A stretch of DNA of 59,331 bases from CAMTVQ01 sp947085255 (lineage in GTDB: Bacteria > Bacteroidota > Bacteroidia > Sphingobacteriales > Sphingobacteriaceae). Under the pieces are notes generated by a model. That model was not told the origin of the DNA and searched no databases. It worked only from the letters and a program-made list of their open reading frames with translations. A program made the position numbers and the translations under genes. Below are positions 18,301 through 25,852 of this stretch, in pieces. The stretch's first letter is position 1; every line of letters begins with the position of its first letter. Where the stretch lies: NCBI GenBank assembly GCA_947085255.1, contig CAMTVQ010000003.1:1-59331 (forward strand), in the 5' to 3' direction.

Positions 18301-18935
18301 CGTTTTGTGTAGATGGTGGATTAAGCGCCGCTTCTGAGGTAAACTCGTTTATTGTTGATACATTTAAAATTGCCTGTATTGCACCACAGGATATTAGCTT
18401 TACACGTATACCTGGCAACACAACAGATATTCAGATTAATTGGACTGCTGGTCCTTTTCGTAAATGGAATTTAGAGATTGGGTTACAGGGTTTTGGTTTA
18501 GGTACGGGTAATAGGGTAGAAGTTATTTCTTTACCTTATACGTTATCAGGCTTAGATGCTACTACTACATATGATGTCTATGTAGCTAGTTTCTGCGAAA
18601 ACAATACAGTAATGAGCAATTACAAAGGCCCAATCTCTTTTGTAATAGATACATCTGCTACAAGCGCAGTCAATGCTATTGCAGCTGGTGCTATTCGTGT
18701 GTATCCTAATCCTGTTTCAACAGGGGCATTGCAATTAGAAATACCAAGCTATACAGCTTCTGCAGCAATAGCAACGTTATCGGATATACAAGGAAAAATA
18801 GTAAAGGTGTATGAATTGCCTGCTCAAAAACAATTGATTCATCAGATTGATGTAAGCGGCTTTGCAAAAGGTATATATATATTAAAGTTTACTACTAATA
18901 AAGAGCATTACCAGCAAAAGGTTATAATACAATAG
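15342..18935 (+). CDS. T9SS-exported protein with LamG and FN3 domains
   Basis: A 1197-residue cell-surface or secreted protein. It has a signal peptide (to about residue 22, ending AFAQG) and two LamG/concanavalin A-like modules (about 25-215 and 475-665), each with the INDEVRVW- or IDELQLW-type core. Four fibronectin type III modules (about 375-465, 815-900, 905-1000, 1010-1100) follow. It ends with a T9SS type A sorting domain starting IRVYPNPVSTG and closing with YQQKVIIQ. LamG modules usually bind carbohydrate, so polysaccharide binding or adhesion is likely. No catalytic domain is visible. Each FN3 module carries a related EYG-x-KGF-x2-G-x-G motif. A bidirectional terminator follows. 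Confidence 0.88.
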   Translation: MKILQHSYFILLFTLVGQVAFAQGSLNALNFSGTQEVISTPVAHDIRSGNFTFEAWVKPTTATGVQAILSNGVASPALYTRTGGALNSGKLGFFWHGTWFSANTTLATGRWQHIAMVRTGNIITFYVNGIADAVTFADATRMSNAPISLGYSGNANENYNGTIDEVRVWAEARTQAQIRANMCSRIATTSPTLKSYWRLDEKTGATAADVSGNNNKLSGIAFGQQISSGAPLGNASAFLYDTAPTKSVTLLSPQGNFTLQSVGNPSAIFLYKVDSLPNIISGLTGIGNTRTYFGAFTVGGTANTYTSTYEYANYPDAVADQDSIKLFERANNEAPNWIVSTTTNNVAQMTLVGTGNYMTKEFFLGGFVNPTQLPCLPPTELRTDTVTQFGAVINWTPGNAGAYNIEYGVKGFAFGSGIKVNNTTQRPFTLTGLQSNTEYDFYVSSLCDNSTQRRSDSVLISFKTAVDFSSIGAGNAGEFAGSNGYAQIPALNLNRNTLSITAWINPTAVANNNQGILFCNDSTTRSGLFLKPGNELAYQWDGTIASAGFSSKLMLKANEWSHVALTISPDSAVLCVNGLCVTNKTTHSLEAFDAPTRFGSISRELADFEGQIDELQLWERPLTINEIRAGMCKKISLFSSSLIGYWSFNQLKEDAVLIDRTGNSFDATLIGFASSSFFVESAAPVGDASVARYFYDNTATLVDQNSRNDKFTVKNIKGEAKGIHLYRIDGVIKYDGKLTKIAGNNSHYGIFSTQATDLSYDVELNYADNFNEPTDTSFTLYTRTNPVAKIWALRDDAQLIDTLNLIKLNGANKNIQFIAGLNNRTATCPSPTALRQANQTVFSATVAWNTGGSNVWNVEYGEKGFALGTGIKLNGLTADSVVFNNLDSKKIFELYVQDTCSTESSNWAGPVAFAATPCQAPTNITIERTDSTKVEIRWDANGFGRWNFEYGPRGFTKGSGSVLEVTTLPVVLDQIDRLGSFDFYISTFCVDGGLSAASEVNSFIVDTFKIACIAPQDISFTRIPGNTTDIQINWTAGPFRKWNLEIGLQGFGLGTGNRVEVISLPYTLSGLDATTTYDVYVASFCENNTVMSNYKGPISFVIDTSATSAVNAIAAGAIRVYPNPVSTGALQLEIPSYTASAAIATLSDIQGKIVKVYELPAQKQLIHQIDVSGFAKGIYILKFTTNKEHYQQKVIIQ

Positions 18936-18953
18936 ATTAAGATGGGCTAAATT

Positions 18954-18988
18954 AAAAAGCCTCTCGCATTTTGCGAGAGGCTTTTTTT
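18954..18988. terminator. Bidirectional terminator shared by the T9SS gene and the tRNA
   Basis: AAAAAGCCTCTCGCA and its complement enclose a TT-type loop, with T runs on both strands. It lies directly after the T9SS protein gene and directly next to the 3' end of the minus-strand tRNA. Confidence 0.95.
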
Positions 18989-18989
18989 G

Positions 18990-19063
18990 TGGGCCAAGTA
19001 GGGCTCGAACCTACGACCAAAAGATTATGAGTCTTCTACTCTAACCGACTGAGCTATTGGCCC
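18990..19063 (-). tRNA. tRNA with CAU anticodon (Met or Ile2)
   Basis: The minus strand folds into a full cloverleaf: acceptor GGGCCAA/TTGGCCC, D stem GCTC/GAGT, anticodon loop CTCATAA with anticodon CAU, T stem GTAGG/CCTAC with TTCGAGC loop, and discriminator A. CCA is not encoded. It lacks initiator features. The anticodon-arm context GACTCATAATC followed by TTGGTCG resembles tRNA-Ile2, whose C34 becomes lysidine, but elongator tRNA-Met cannot be excluded by eye. Confidence 0.95.
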
Positions 19064-19088
19064 TGATTTTAATTGGTAAAATCGAGTG

Positions 19089-19096
19089 CAAATGTA
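19089..19096 (-). promoter_or_regulatory. -7 promoter element of the tRNA gene
   Basis: The minus strand reads TACATTTG, a perfect TAnnTTTG, 26 bases upstream of the mature tRNA 5' end. It overlaps by two bases a plus-strand TACATTTTTG that may serve the HAD gene. Confidence 0.6.
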
Positions 19097-19138
19097 CATT
19101 TTTGCAGCATAAATTAAAACTACTCTTACATTTTTTTA

Positions 19139-19768
19139 ATGAATACTATACAAACCATTATTTTCGATTACGGTGCTGTTATTTTTGATATCGACTTTAA
19201 ACGGACAATACAAGCTTTCAAAGACTTAGGTATAGCAGATTCCGATCATATATTCGGACACTTGAGTCAGCATAAACTATTTGATGAGTTTGACAGAGGG
19301 AATATTACGCCTGCTGAGTTTAGAGAGGAGCTACGTAAATGGATAAATCAACCTGTTAGCGACCAACAAATCGATACTGCTTGGAATCAATTATTAATTG
19401 GTATTCATGAAGGCAAATTAGCCTTGTTGGAGCTTGTTAAAAGCAAGTATACGACATACCTTCTGAGTAATAATAATATGATTCATTACGACTGGATACA
19501 GGCTTATTTAAAGCGTGAATGCCAATTGGAGTCTATAGATTTTTATTTCAAAAAGACGTATTATTCTCAGTTTATGGGTATGCGTAAACCCGATGCCATT
19601 ATTTTTGAAACAGTATTGAAGGAACAACAATTAAATCCAGCGACTACGTTGTTTATTGATGATAGCCCACAGCATATTGCCACTGCAAAAAGTTTGGGTA
19701 TACAAACACTACACTTGCTTAATATAGACTTGTTAGAGCCTGAATTGAGGAGGTTAGGGGTATTGTAA
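19139..19768 (+). CDS. HAD superfamily hydrolase, subfamily IA
   Basis: This 209-residue phosphatase-like protein shows all four HAD motifs: motif I FDYGAVIFDID with the nucleophilic Asp9, motif II LLSNNN, the motif III lysine in GMRKPDAIIFE, and motif IV FIDDSPQHI. The residue two after the nucleophile is glycine rather than the usual acid. This is the pattern of YihX-like sugar phosphatases. The substrate cannot be set, though a sugar or nucleotide phosphate is likely. The gene stands alone and is convergent with the acyl-CoA ligase across a long palindrome. Confidence 0.88.
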   Translation: MNTIQTIIFDYGAVIFDIDFKRTIQAFKDLGIADSDHIFGHLSQHKLFDEFDRGNITPAEFREELRKWINQPVSDQQIDTAWNQLLIGIHEGKLALLELVKSKYTTYLLSNNNMIHYDWIQAYLKRECQLESIDFYFKKTYYSQFMGMRKPDAIIFETVLKEQQLNPATTLFIDDSPQHIATAKSLGIQTLHLLNIDLLEPELRRLGVL

Positions 19769-19773
19769 TATTT

Positions 19774-19818
19774 TCATGTTCAATCGGGATGACTTTAAGT
19801 CATCCCGATTGAACATGA
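19774..19818. repeat. 45-base perfect palindrome between convergent genes
   Basis: Two 22-base arms, starting TCATGTTCAATCGGGATGAC, are perfectly complementary around a single central T. There is no T tract on either side, so it is not a standard intrinsic terminator. Its GGATGAC/GTCATCC core resembles the palindromes at 42863-42936, suggesting a dispersed repeat element. Confidence 0.85.
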
Positions 19819-19824
19819 TGGAAG

Positions 19825-21738
19825 CTAATCTGCTTCTACCTCCGAGTGGTATAGTTTCTCAATCTCGTCTTTATACTTGCTCTCAATAATGCGGCGTTTG
19901 GTTTTCATGGTAGGGGTTAGTTCACCAGAATCTATCGTAAACGGATTGCGTTTTACCGTGAAATTTTTTACCCGTTCGTATTTCGCTAATTCGTTAGAAA
20001 GCCTGCGTAAATCCTGACCAATCCAGTCTGTAATTTCTTTATCCTCAATAAACTGATTGTTTTGACTGAAGAATTCCTCGTTGAGATTAAAGGTTTCCAT
20101 CAATGTTTCTTTTACTGGAACAATAATGGCCGTAATGTATTCGCGTTTATCACCAATTAAAAATATTTGGTCTATTTTTTGGCTTTTCAGATACGTGTTT
20201 TCTACTGGGGTAGGGTACACGTTTTTACCAAACGAGTTTACCAACATGTTTTTTATGCGGTCGGTAATTTTAAGATACCCCTTGTGAAACTTGCCCACAT
20301 CACCAGTATGGAACCATCCATCGGCATCAATTACGGCAGCAGTTTCTTCGGGTTTGTTCCAGTAGCCTTTCATAATATTGGGGCCTTTAACAATTATTTC
20401 GCCTTCTCCGCTTTCAAAGGTCTCGTTAAAACTTTCGTGAGTTTGTTGGGCAACAATTTCTTTGGTATCGGGGTTCTGCAAGGCTACTGTAACGCCTGGT
20501 ACTACACGCCCCACAGTGCCAAAAACTTGCCTGTGGTACTCGCTTACACCAATTACAGGCGATGTTTCGGTAAGGCCATATCCTTCTAAGCAACGTATGC
20601 CTATATCTCCGAAAAACTCGCCTACATTTTGAGGCAATGCTGCACCGCCAGATAACATAAATTTTAAGCGACCACCAGTTTTAGCCTTTATTTTAGAAAA
20701 TACCAATTTGGTGGCAATTGCATGTTTTATGCTTAATATAAGACCAGGAGTTTTTCCTGCTTCTTTTGTTTCGCGTACTTGTTTCCCAATACTCAACGAC
20801 CATAAAAATATTTTGGTTTTTAATCCACCTGCAGAAGTGCCGTTTTTTAGTGCCTTTTCATGTATTTTTTCGAGCAAACGTGGTACGCACGACATAATAG
20901 TAGGTTGTACCTCCATCATGTTTTTGCCTAACGCCTCTAAACTTTGCGCAAAAGCCATTGTACATCCCTTTTTTATACATACCATGTAAGTGGCAGTACG
21001 CTCAAATACATGCGAAAGGGGTAAAAATGACAAGAAGATTTCGTCTGATGTAATTACCGGTATTTGTTCCAAACAAGCAGTTACATTGCTTACAAAATTA
21101 CGATGCGTAAGCATCACGCCTTTTGGTGTGCCTGTTGTGCCTGAAGTATAAATAAGTGAGGCTAAATCATCGGGTGCTATGCTGTTATATTCTATTTCTA
21201 TCGCATTTTTTAAATCGGCATATTTTCCTTTACCTGTATTATATACTTCTTGTAGGGTAATTACTTTTTCGCGTATATCATCACCCTCGTATAGCTTTTG
21301 GTAATCGTCAAAAACGGTAACTATTTTGGCAAGTTGTGGGCAGTTTTGGTGAATTTTAAGAATTTTTTTGAATAAAAAATGGTTGCCTACTAAAATGATT
21401 TTGGCTTCAGAGTCATTCAAAATATATTCTACATCATGTTCGGGTACAGTAGGGTAAATAGATACGTTTACGATACCTAAGGTTTGTAGTCCTTGGTCAA
21501 AAATCACCCACTCAGGGCTATTTTCTACCAGCAGCGCAATCTTATCTCCTTTTTTAATACCCAACGAGTATAGCCAAGCAGATACCGCGTGGATTTTTTC
21601 AAATGTTTCCTTATAGGTTATAGGTTCGTAATCTGTTTTGCCTCTGCGCAACATAAAGGTTTTATCGCCAGAGTGTATATAGGTTGCTACATGGCGTAGC
21701 AGTTGGGGTATGGTAAAATTTTCTGTGTTTGTACTCAT
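19825..21738 (-). CDS. fadD: Long-chain fatty acid--CoA ligase (AMP-binding)
   Basis: The enzyme activates free fatty acids to acyl-CoA with ATP, via an acyl-adenylate. The 637-residue protein has the AMP-binding P-loop YTSGTTGTPKGVMLTH (about residue 193), the GYGLTETSPV motif, the hinge motif GWFHTGDVGKF, and the C-terminal catalytic lysine region (TPTMKTKRRIIE). It belongs to the long-chain ligase branch common in Bacteroidota (FadD15/FAA1-like). It is a single gene, starting at ATG 21738. Chain-length preference is inferred. Confidence 0.92.
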   Translation of the reverse strand: MSTNTENFTIPQLLRHVATYIHSGDKTFMLRRGKTDYEPITYKETFEKIHAVSAWLYSLGIKKGDKIALLVENSPEWVIFDQGLQTLGIVNVSIYPTVPEHDVEYILNDSEAKIILVGNHFLFKKILKIHQNCPQLAKIVTVFDDYQKLYEGDDIREKVITLQEVYNTGKGKYADLKNAIEIEYNSIAPDDLASLIYTSGTTGTPKGVMLTHRNFVSNVTACLEQIPVITSDEIFLSFLPLSHVFERTATYMVCIKKGCTMAFAQSLEALGKNMMEVQPTIMSCVPRLLEKIHEKALKNGTSAGGLKTKIFLWSLSIGKQVRETKEAGKTPGLILSIKHAIATKLVFSKIKAKTGGRLKFMLSGGAALPQNVGEFFGDIGIRCLEGYGLTETSPVIGVSEYHRQVFGTVGRVVPGVTVALQNPDTKEIVAQQTHESFNETFESGEGEIIVKGPNIMKGYWNKPEETAAVIDADGWFHTGDVGKFHKGYLKITDRIKNMLVNSFGKNVYPTPVENTYLKSQKIDQIFLIGDKREYITAIIVPVKETLMETFNLNEEFFSQNNQFIEDKEITDWIGQDLRRLSNELAKYERVKNFTVKRNPFTIDSGELTPTMKTKRRIIESKYKDEIEKLYHSEVEAD

Positions 21739-21833
21739 TGTATCAATCTAATCAGCTAATTTATCGAAAAAGAGCGTTTTTGCCTAATTTAACTGCAATA
21801 ACGGTAAACCAATTTAAAAAGTAGTATAAAAAC

Positions 21834-21863
21834 AAAAAATGCCCTCAATTGAGGGCATTTTGT
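21834..21863 (-). terminator. Terminator of the isc operon
   Basis: The perfect palindrome AAAATGCCCTCAATTGAGGG followed by CATTTT has a T-rich tail on the minus strand (ATTTTTTGTTTTT). It lies 22 bases after the iscA stop. Confidence 0.85.
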
Positions 21864-21885
21864 TAAGTATCGTTGTATTTATTTA

Positions 21886-22212
21886 TTACACCGAAAAACT
21901 TTCGCCACAACCACAAGTGCGACTAGCGTTGGGATTGTTGAAGTTGAATCCCTTGCCGTTTAATCCATCGGAAAAATCGAGTTCAGTGCCAGCTAAATAT
22001 AGAAAACTCTTCATGTCGAGCACTAATTTTAAACCTTTATCTTCAAATTCTTGGTCACCGGTTTTTAGTTCGTTGTCAAAATCAAGTTTGTACGATAAGC
22101 CAGAGCAACCGCCACCGGCTACACCTACACGTACAAAATACGAACCATCTAAGGCTGCGTCTTGCATCAAATGCGTTAACTTTTCTTTTGCTATATCTGT
22201 AATAGTTACCAT
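21886..22212 (-). CDS. iscA: Iron-sulfur cluster assembly protein IscA/ErpA family
   Basis: An A-type carrier that accepts Fe-S clusters and passes them to apoproteins. The 108-residue protein has the three conserved cysteines Cys36 (GGCSGL), Cys100 and Cys102 (CGCGESF). It is the last gene of the iscS-iscU-iscA operon. It is separated from iscU by 69 bases that hold a 7-base tandem repeat. Confidence 0.95.
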   Translation of the reverse strand: MVTITDIAKEKLTHLMQDAALDGSYFVRVGVAGGGCSGLSYKLDFDNELKTGDQEFEDKGLKLVLDMKSFLYLAGTELDFSDGLNGKGFNFNNPNASRTCGCGESFSV

Positions 22213-22213
22213 T

Positions 22214-22241
22214 TCTTTAGTCTTTAGTCTTTAGTCTTTAG
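22214..22241. repeat. Four tandem copies of TCTTTAG
   Basis: TCTTTAG is repeated four times without change in the iscU-iscA spacer. A complementary CTAAAGACT lies at 22264-22272, so the transcript could fold into alternative hairpins that slide in seven-base steps. Confidence 0.9.
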
Positions 22242-22281
22242 TCCAAGTTGTTTATACTTACTACTAAAGACTTACGACTGA

Positions 22282-22695
22282 TTAATGATGACTTTTTTCT
22301 AATTCTAAAGCTGGCATGCCGTTTTTTACACGGTAATCGTTTATTGCAGCCTTTATAGCATCTTCTGCTAATACCGAGCAATGGATTTTTACTGGTGGAA
22401 GAGCTAATTCTTCAACAATATCCATATTTCCGATAGTTAAAGCTTCATCTATGCTTTTTCCTTTTAACCACTCGGTAGCTAATGAAGAAGAAGCAATTGC
22501 TGATCCGCAACCAAATGTTTTAAATTTAGCATCAGTGATCATGTTGTTAGCATCTACTTCTATTTGCAGACGCATTACATCGCCGCACTCTGGAGCACCT
22601 ACTAAGCCCGTTCCTACATTGTTTTTTGCTTTGTCCAATGTGCCTACGTTGCGTGGGTTATTATAGTGGTCGATTACTTTTTCTGAATATGCCAT
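22282..22695 (-). CDS. iscU: Fe-S cluster scaffold IscU
   Basis: IscU assembles nascent Fe-S clusters from sulfur given by IscS. The 137-residue protein has the three cluster cysteines Cys37 (with Asp39), Cys63 and Cys106. It also has LPPVK at 99-103, the motif that the HscA chaperone recognises. The presence of LPPVK implies an HscA/HscB-type or DnaK-type partner elsewhere, since none is in this operon. It starts at ATG 22695 and follows iscS by 78 bases. Confidence 0.97.
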   Translation of the reverse strand: MAYSEKVIDHYNNPRNVGTLDKAKNNVGTGLVGAPECGDVMRLQIEVDANNMITDAKFKTFGCGSAIASSSLATEWLKGKSIDEALTIGNMDIVEELALPPVKIHCSVLAEDAIKAAINDYRVKNGMPALELEKSHH

Positions 22696-22773
22696 TTTAG
22701 TAATTATTGATTATAAATGTTGAATTATAACTGTTTACGGTAGATATTTATTTACGTTGTTTATTCGCAAATA

Positions 22774-23988
22774 TTAATGTTCTACCCATTCTACTTTATC
22801 TAAATCTATGCCGTCTTTAAACATTTCCCAAAGTGGGCTCATGTCGCGTAGTTTGTTTACGGCTGCTTTAGTGTTTTCAATAGCGAAATCTATTTCTTCT
22901 TCTTTGGTAAATCTGCCTAACCCAAAACGGATAGAAGAATGTGCTAAATCATCACTTAAGCCTAAGCTTTTTAATACATAAGAAGGCTCCAAAGATGCTG
23001 ATGTGCAAGCCGAACCTGACGATACAGCTAAATCTTTCATTGCCATCATCAATCCTTCACCTTCTACATATTTAAACGAAATATTGGTAATATGTGGTAA
23101 ACGGTGTTGGGTATTTCCGTTTACATAGGATTCTTCTAAAACGGTAAGAGCCGATTCTAATTTATCACGTAAAGCAGATAGACGTTTTGCTTCGCTTTCC
23201 ATTTCGTTGTAGCACAGTTCACAAGCTTTACCAAAACCCACAATACCCGGAACGTTTAATGTTCCTGAACGCATGCCACGCTCGTGTCCGCCACCATCAA
23301 TTTGTGCCGTTACTTTTACACGTGGGTTTTTACGGCGAACGTACAAAGCGCCAACGCCTTTTGGTCCGTACATTTTATGAGCAGTGCATGAAAGTAAATC
23401 AATACCATCTGTTTCTACATTTACAGGTATTTTACCAACTGCTTGTGTAGCATCTGTATGGAATAAAACGCCATGCTTGCGGGCTATAGCTGAAATTTCT
23501 TTTATGGGTTGTATTACGCCAATTTCGTTGTTGGCATACATGATAGAGATTAAAATCGTTTTATCGGTAATTGCTTTTTCCAACTCTCCCAAGTCAATCA
23601 TTCCATCGGCTTTTACCTGTAAATAGGTTACTTTTCCGCCATTACGTTCAACATGATGACAAGAATCTAACACACATTTATGTTCGGTAGTAACGGTAAT
23701 AATGTGATTGCCTTTTTGGGCATACATCTCAAAAACTCCTTTAATAGCCAAATTGTTAGATTCGGTAGCGCCTGACGTGAAAATAATTTCTTTTTCAGAA
23801 GCTCCTATTAGTTTAGCTACTTGTTCGCGAGCATAATCTACCCCTTCTTCGGCAACCCATCCAAAAGCGTGATTACGGCTAGCAGCATTACCAAACTTTT
23901 CAGTAAAGTAAGGAATCATAGCCTCCAAAACACGTGGGTCAAGGGGGGTAGTTGCGTTATTATCAAGATAAACCGGAGTTTTAAGCAT
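22774..23988 (-). CDS. iscS: Cysteine desulfurase IscS
   Basis: A PLP enzyme that takes sulfur from cysteine as a persulfide for Fe-S clusters and tRNA thiolation. The 404-residue protein has the PLP lysine Lys205 (CTAHKMYG) and the catalytic Cys328 in the SSGSACTSAS loop. This matches the IscS rather than the SufS class in length and loop. It is the first gene of the isc operon. No IscR-like regulator is next to it, and its promoter is a simple -7 element at 24022. Confidence 0.97.
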   Translation of the reverse strand: MLKTPVYLDNNATTPLDPRVLEAMIPYFTEKFGNAASRNHAFGWVAEEGVDYAREQVAKLIGASEKEIIFTSGATESNNLAIKGVFEMYAQKGNHIITVTTEHKCVLDSCHHVERNGGKVTYLQVKADGMIDLGELEKAITDKTILISIMYANNEIGVIQPIKEISAIARKHGVLFHTDATQAVGKIPVNVETDGIDLLSCTAHKMYGPKGVGALYVRRKNPRVKVTAQIDGGGHERGMRSGTLNVPGIVGFGKACELCYNEMESEAKRLSALRDKLESALTVLEESYVNGNTQHRLPHITNISFKYVEGEGLMMAMKDLAVSSGSACTSASLEPSYVLKSLGLSDDLAHSSIRFGLGRFTKEEEIDFAIENTKAAVNKLRDMSPLWEMFKDGIDLDKVEWVEH

Positions 23989-24021
23989 TTTATGTATTTA
24001 GATTTATTACAAATTAACGCA

Positions 24022-24029
24022 CAAATATA
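24022..24029 (-). promoter_or_regulatory. -7 promoter element of the isc operon
   Basis: The minus strand reads TATATTTG, a perfect TAnnTTTG, 34 bases upstream of the iscS ATG. Predicted leader is about 30 bases. Confidence 0.65.
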
Positions 24030-24092
24030 CGAAATGTTTAGCTTTGGCGAAGAATAACCTAAGCCTATAAAGCCTAAATAAATCTATTGTAC

Positions 24093-24494
24093 ATGCAAAA
24101 AATAGAACATATTGGTATTGCTGTAAAAAGCATAGCCGCCTCTAAACAATTATTCGAAAAGTTGTTGGGTGTGGCGTCCTACAAAACAGAATCGGTGCCT
24201 ACTGAAGGAGTACTAACAGAGTTTTTTGCTGTAGGCGAGAATAAGATAGAATTACTAGAAGCTACCCATGCTGATAGCCCCATTGCTAGATTTTTAGAGA
24301 AAAAAGGGGAGGGGATTCACCATATAGCCTTTGCTGTAAGTGATATTTATGCAGAAATGCAGCGTTTGCAAAACGAGGGTTTTGTCTTGTTAAATGCTGA
24401 GCCTAAAAAAGGAGCAGATAATAAATTAGTGTGTTTTTTGCACCCAAAAGGAACCAATGGGGTGTTGGTGGAGTTGTGTCAGGAAATAAAATAG
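24093..24494 (+). CDS. mce: Methylmalonyl-CoA epimerase
   Basis: The enzyme interconverts (S)- and (R)-methylmalonyl-CoA in the propionate/succinate pathway. The 133-residue protein is a glyoxalase/VOC fold with the metal ligands in KIEHIGIAVKS (His), GIHHIAFAV (His) and GVLVELCQ (Glu), as in the family. The ATG at 24093 is used rather than an upstream TTG at 24087. The partner mutase is not in the window. Confidence 0.93.
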   Translation: MQKIEHIGIAVKSIAASKQLFEKLLGVASYKTESVPTEGVLTEFFAVGENKIELLEATHADSPIARFLEKKGEGIHHIAFAVSDIYAEMQRLQNEGFVLLNAEPKKGADNKLVCFLHPKGTNGVLVELCQEIK

Positions 24495-24509
24495 TTCATT
24501 CGTTTAATT

Positions 24510-24520
24510 GTAATTAGTAA
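24510..24520 (+). repeat. Left copy of direct repeat GTAATTAGTAA
   Basis: GTAATTAGTAA occurs here and again at 25833-25843, in each case preceded within 15 bases by ATTCGT and CGTTT. The two copies bracket the SIR2-like gene and could mark the ends of an inserted segment. AT-rich words of this kind are common in such genomes, so chance is possible. Confidence 0.5.
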
Positions 24521-24620
24521 TTCTTGTTTTTTTAAAATCGTGAGCTAGCACCAATTTTAATCTAGAGGTCGACTTTTGCCACATAAAATTAACATACTAA
24601 GTAGCAGCTTTTAAAATTAC

Positions 24621-25706
24621 ATGGAGAATATTACATACTTTATAGGGGCGGGAGCAAGCTTTCATAGTTTACCATTAATTAGAACAATGAATGATCGTCT
24701 GAGGGCATTTCGAACTTTTTTAGAAATACAACTCTCAGATGGAAAGCTAAAACACAAGTTTACTGACCAATTTATAAAAGAGTTAGGCGAATTAATAAGT
24801 ATTGAATTAAATAGAACATCTATTGACGCATATGCAAAAGAACTTTCTGTCAATGGTTCAATTAATTCACAGATGAAACTCTTACGAATAAAAGCACTTT
24901 TAAGTAGCTACATAATTTTTGAGCAACTCATCAAGCCAGATGACATTGCATTTTATTCTGATGATTACGATCACAGCATTTTACCACCGATAAGGCTTGT
25001 TTTGAATTCCGATTTACAAGCTATGATTAAAAATAATATAGATAAACGGTATATTACTTTCTGGGGTGACTATTTGACAGAAACAAAAGCAACTTTACCT
25101 GAGAATATAAAAATTCTTTCATGGAATTACGACATGCAGTTTGAATCGTCGTACTCTCATGTGAAAGATTACAGCTTAGAATTGTCACAACAAAACCTAC
25201 AAGTATTTCCATCTCCTCAGAAGAATGTTGACATCACAAAATCATGTATTCTAAAACTTAATGGGACAGCAGGTTTAATAGACGATGACACACGAAAAAG
25301 GTACTATAACCTTTTTGATTTGAGAGAACATAAACTCATGGACAATTTAGATTTCTTAATTGAACTCTTAGAAAAAAATTACCATCGTTCTTTTAGTAGT
25401 AAACCTCTTTTCTCTTTCGCTTGGGAGGATGAACCTGTTGTAAATAAAACTAGACAATATGCTAAACAGATAGTTGAGGACACAACGATTCTTGTAATTA
25501 TTGGTTATTCATTCCCAACTTTTAACAAAACAGTTGACAGACAAATTTTCTCAAACCTACCTAAACTCAAAAAGATTTACTATCAAGCACCCAGAGATGA
25601 AATGGAAGAACTCCTTGATAAACTTGATGGCATAAATCCAAACTTACGAGCAATTACAAAACCTATCTATAATCTTGCTACTTTTCATATCCCAAACGAA
25701 CATTGA
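24621..25706 (+). CDS. SIR2-like family protein, putative defence NADase-type
   Basis: This 361-residue protein opens with a SIR2-type NAD-binding motif, FIGAGAS at residues 7-13. It has WNYD at 168-171 (in place of the TTNYD box), LKLNG at 211-215 (where active NADases usually have KLHG), and VIIGYSF at 292-298 near the end. This is the order seen in SIR2 domains of anti-phage effectors such as Thoeris ThsA and DSR proteins. No second domain is visible. The asparagine in place of the catalytic histidine may mean changed or lost NAD hydrolysis. It stands alone between housekeeping genes and is bracketed by a direct repeat, so horizontal acquisition is likely. Function is inferred. Confidence 0.75.
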   Translation: MENITYFIGAGASFHSLPLIRTMNDRLRAFRTFLEIQLSDGKLKHKFTDQFIKELGELISIELNRTSIDAYAKELSVNGSINSQMKLLRIKALLSSYIIFEQLIKPDDIAFYSDDYDHSILPPIRLVLNSDLQAMIKNNIDKRYITFWGDYLTETKATLPENIKILSWNYDMQFESSYSHVKDYSLELSQQNLQVFPSPQKNVDITKSCILKLNGTAGLIDDDTRKRYYNLFDLREHKLMDNLDFLIELLEKNYHRSFSSKPLFSFAWEDEPVVNKTRQYAKQIVEDTTILVIIGYSFPTFNKTVDRQIFSNLPKLKKIYYQAPRDEMEELLDKLDGINPNLRAITKPIYNLATFHIPNEH

Positions 25707-25832
25707 TAAATATTATACCAAGCTTTATGCAACAGTTATGCGAACTTTGGGCGATAATCTTCTACAATTTAAAGGCACATATAGCTAACTACTCATTTGC
25801 AATAGGCGAGCTTTGTATATTCGTAACGTTTC

Positions 25833-25843
25833 GTAATTAGTAA
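25833..25843 (+). repeat. Right copy of direct repeat GTAATTAGTAA
   Basis: Second copy of the 11-base direct repeat described at 24510-24520, located 10 bases before the DUF423 gene. Confidence 0.5.
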
Positions 25844-25852
25844 CCATAAGTA

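Noticed and set aside
19774..19818. The long palindrome as an ordinary intrinsic terminator.
   Set aside because: No T run on either strand and arms much longer than those of the other terminators in this window.
22214..22241. Tandem repeat as a CRISPR array.
   Set aside because: The unit is seven bases with no spacers and no cas genes are near.
24561..24573. TCTAGAGGTCGAC resembles a cloning-vector polylinker.
   Set aside because: It has an extra G compared with the usual XbaI-SalI polylinker and no further vector sequence lies on either side; it is most likely chance.
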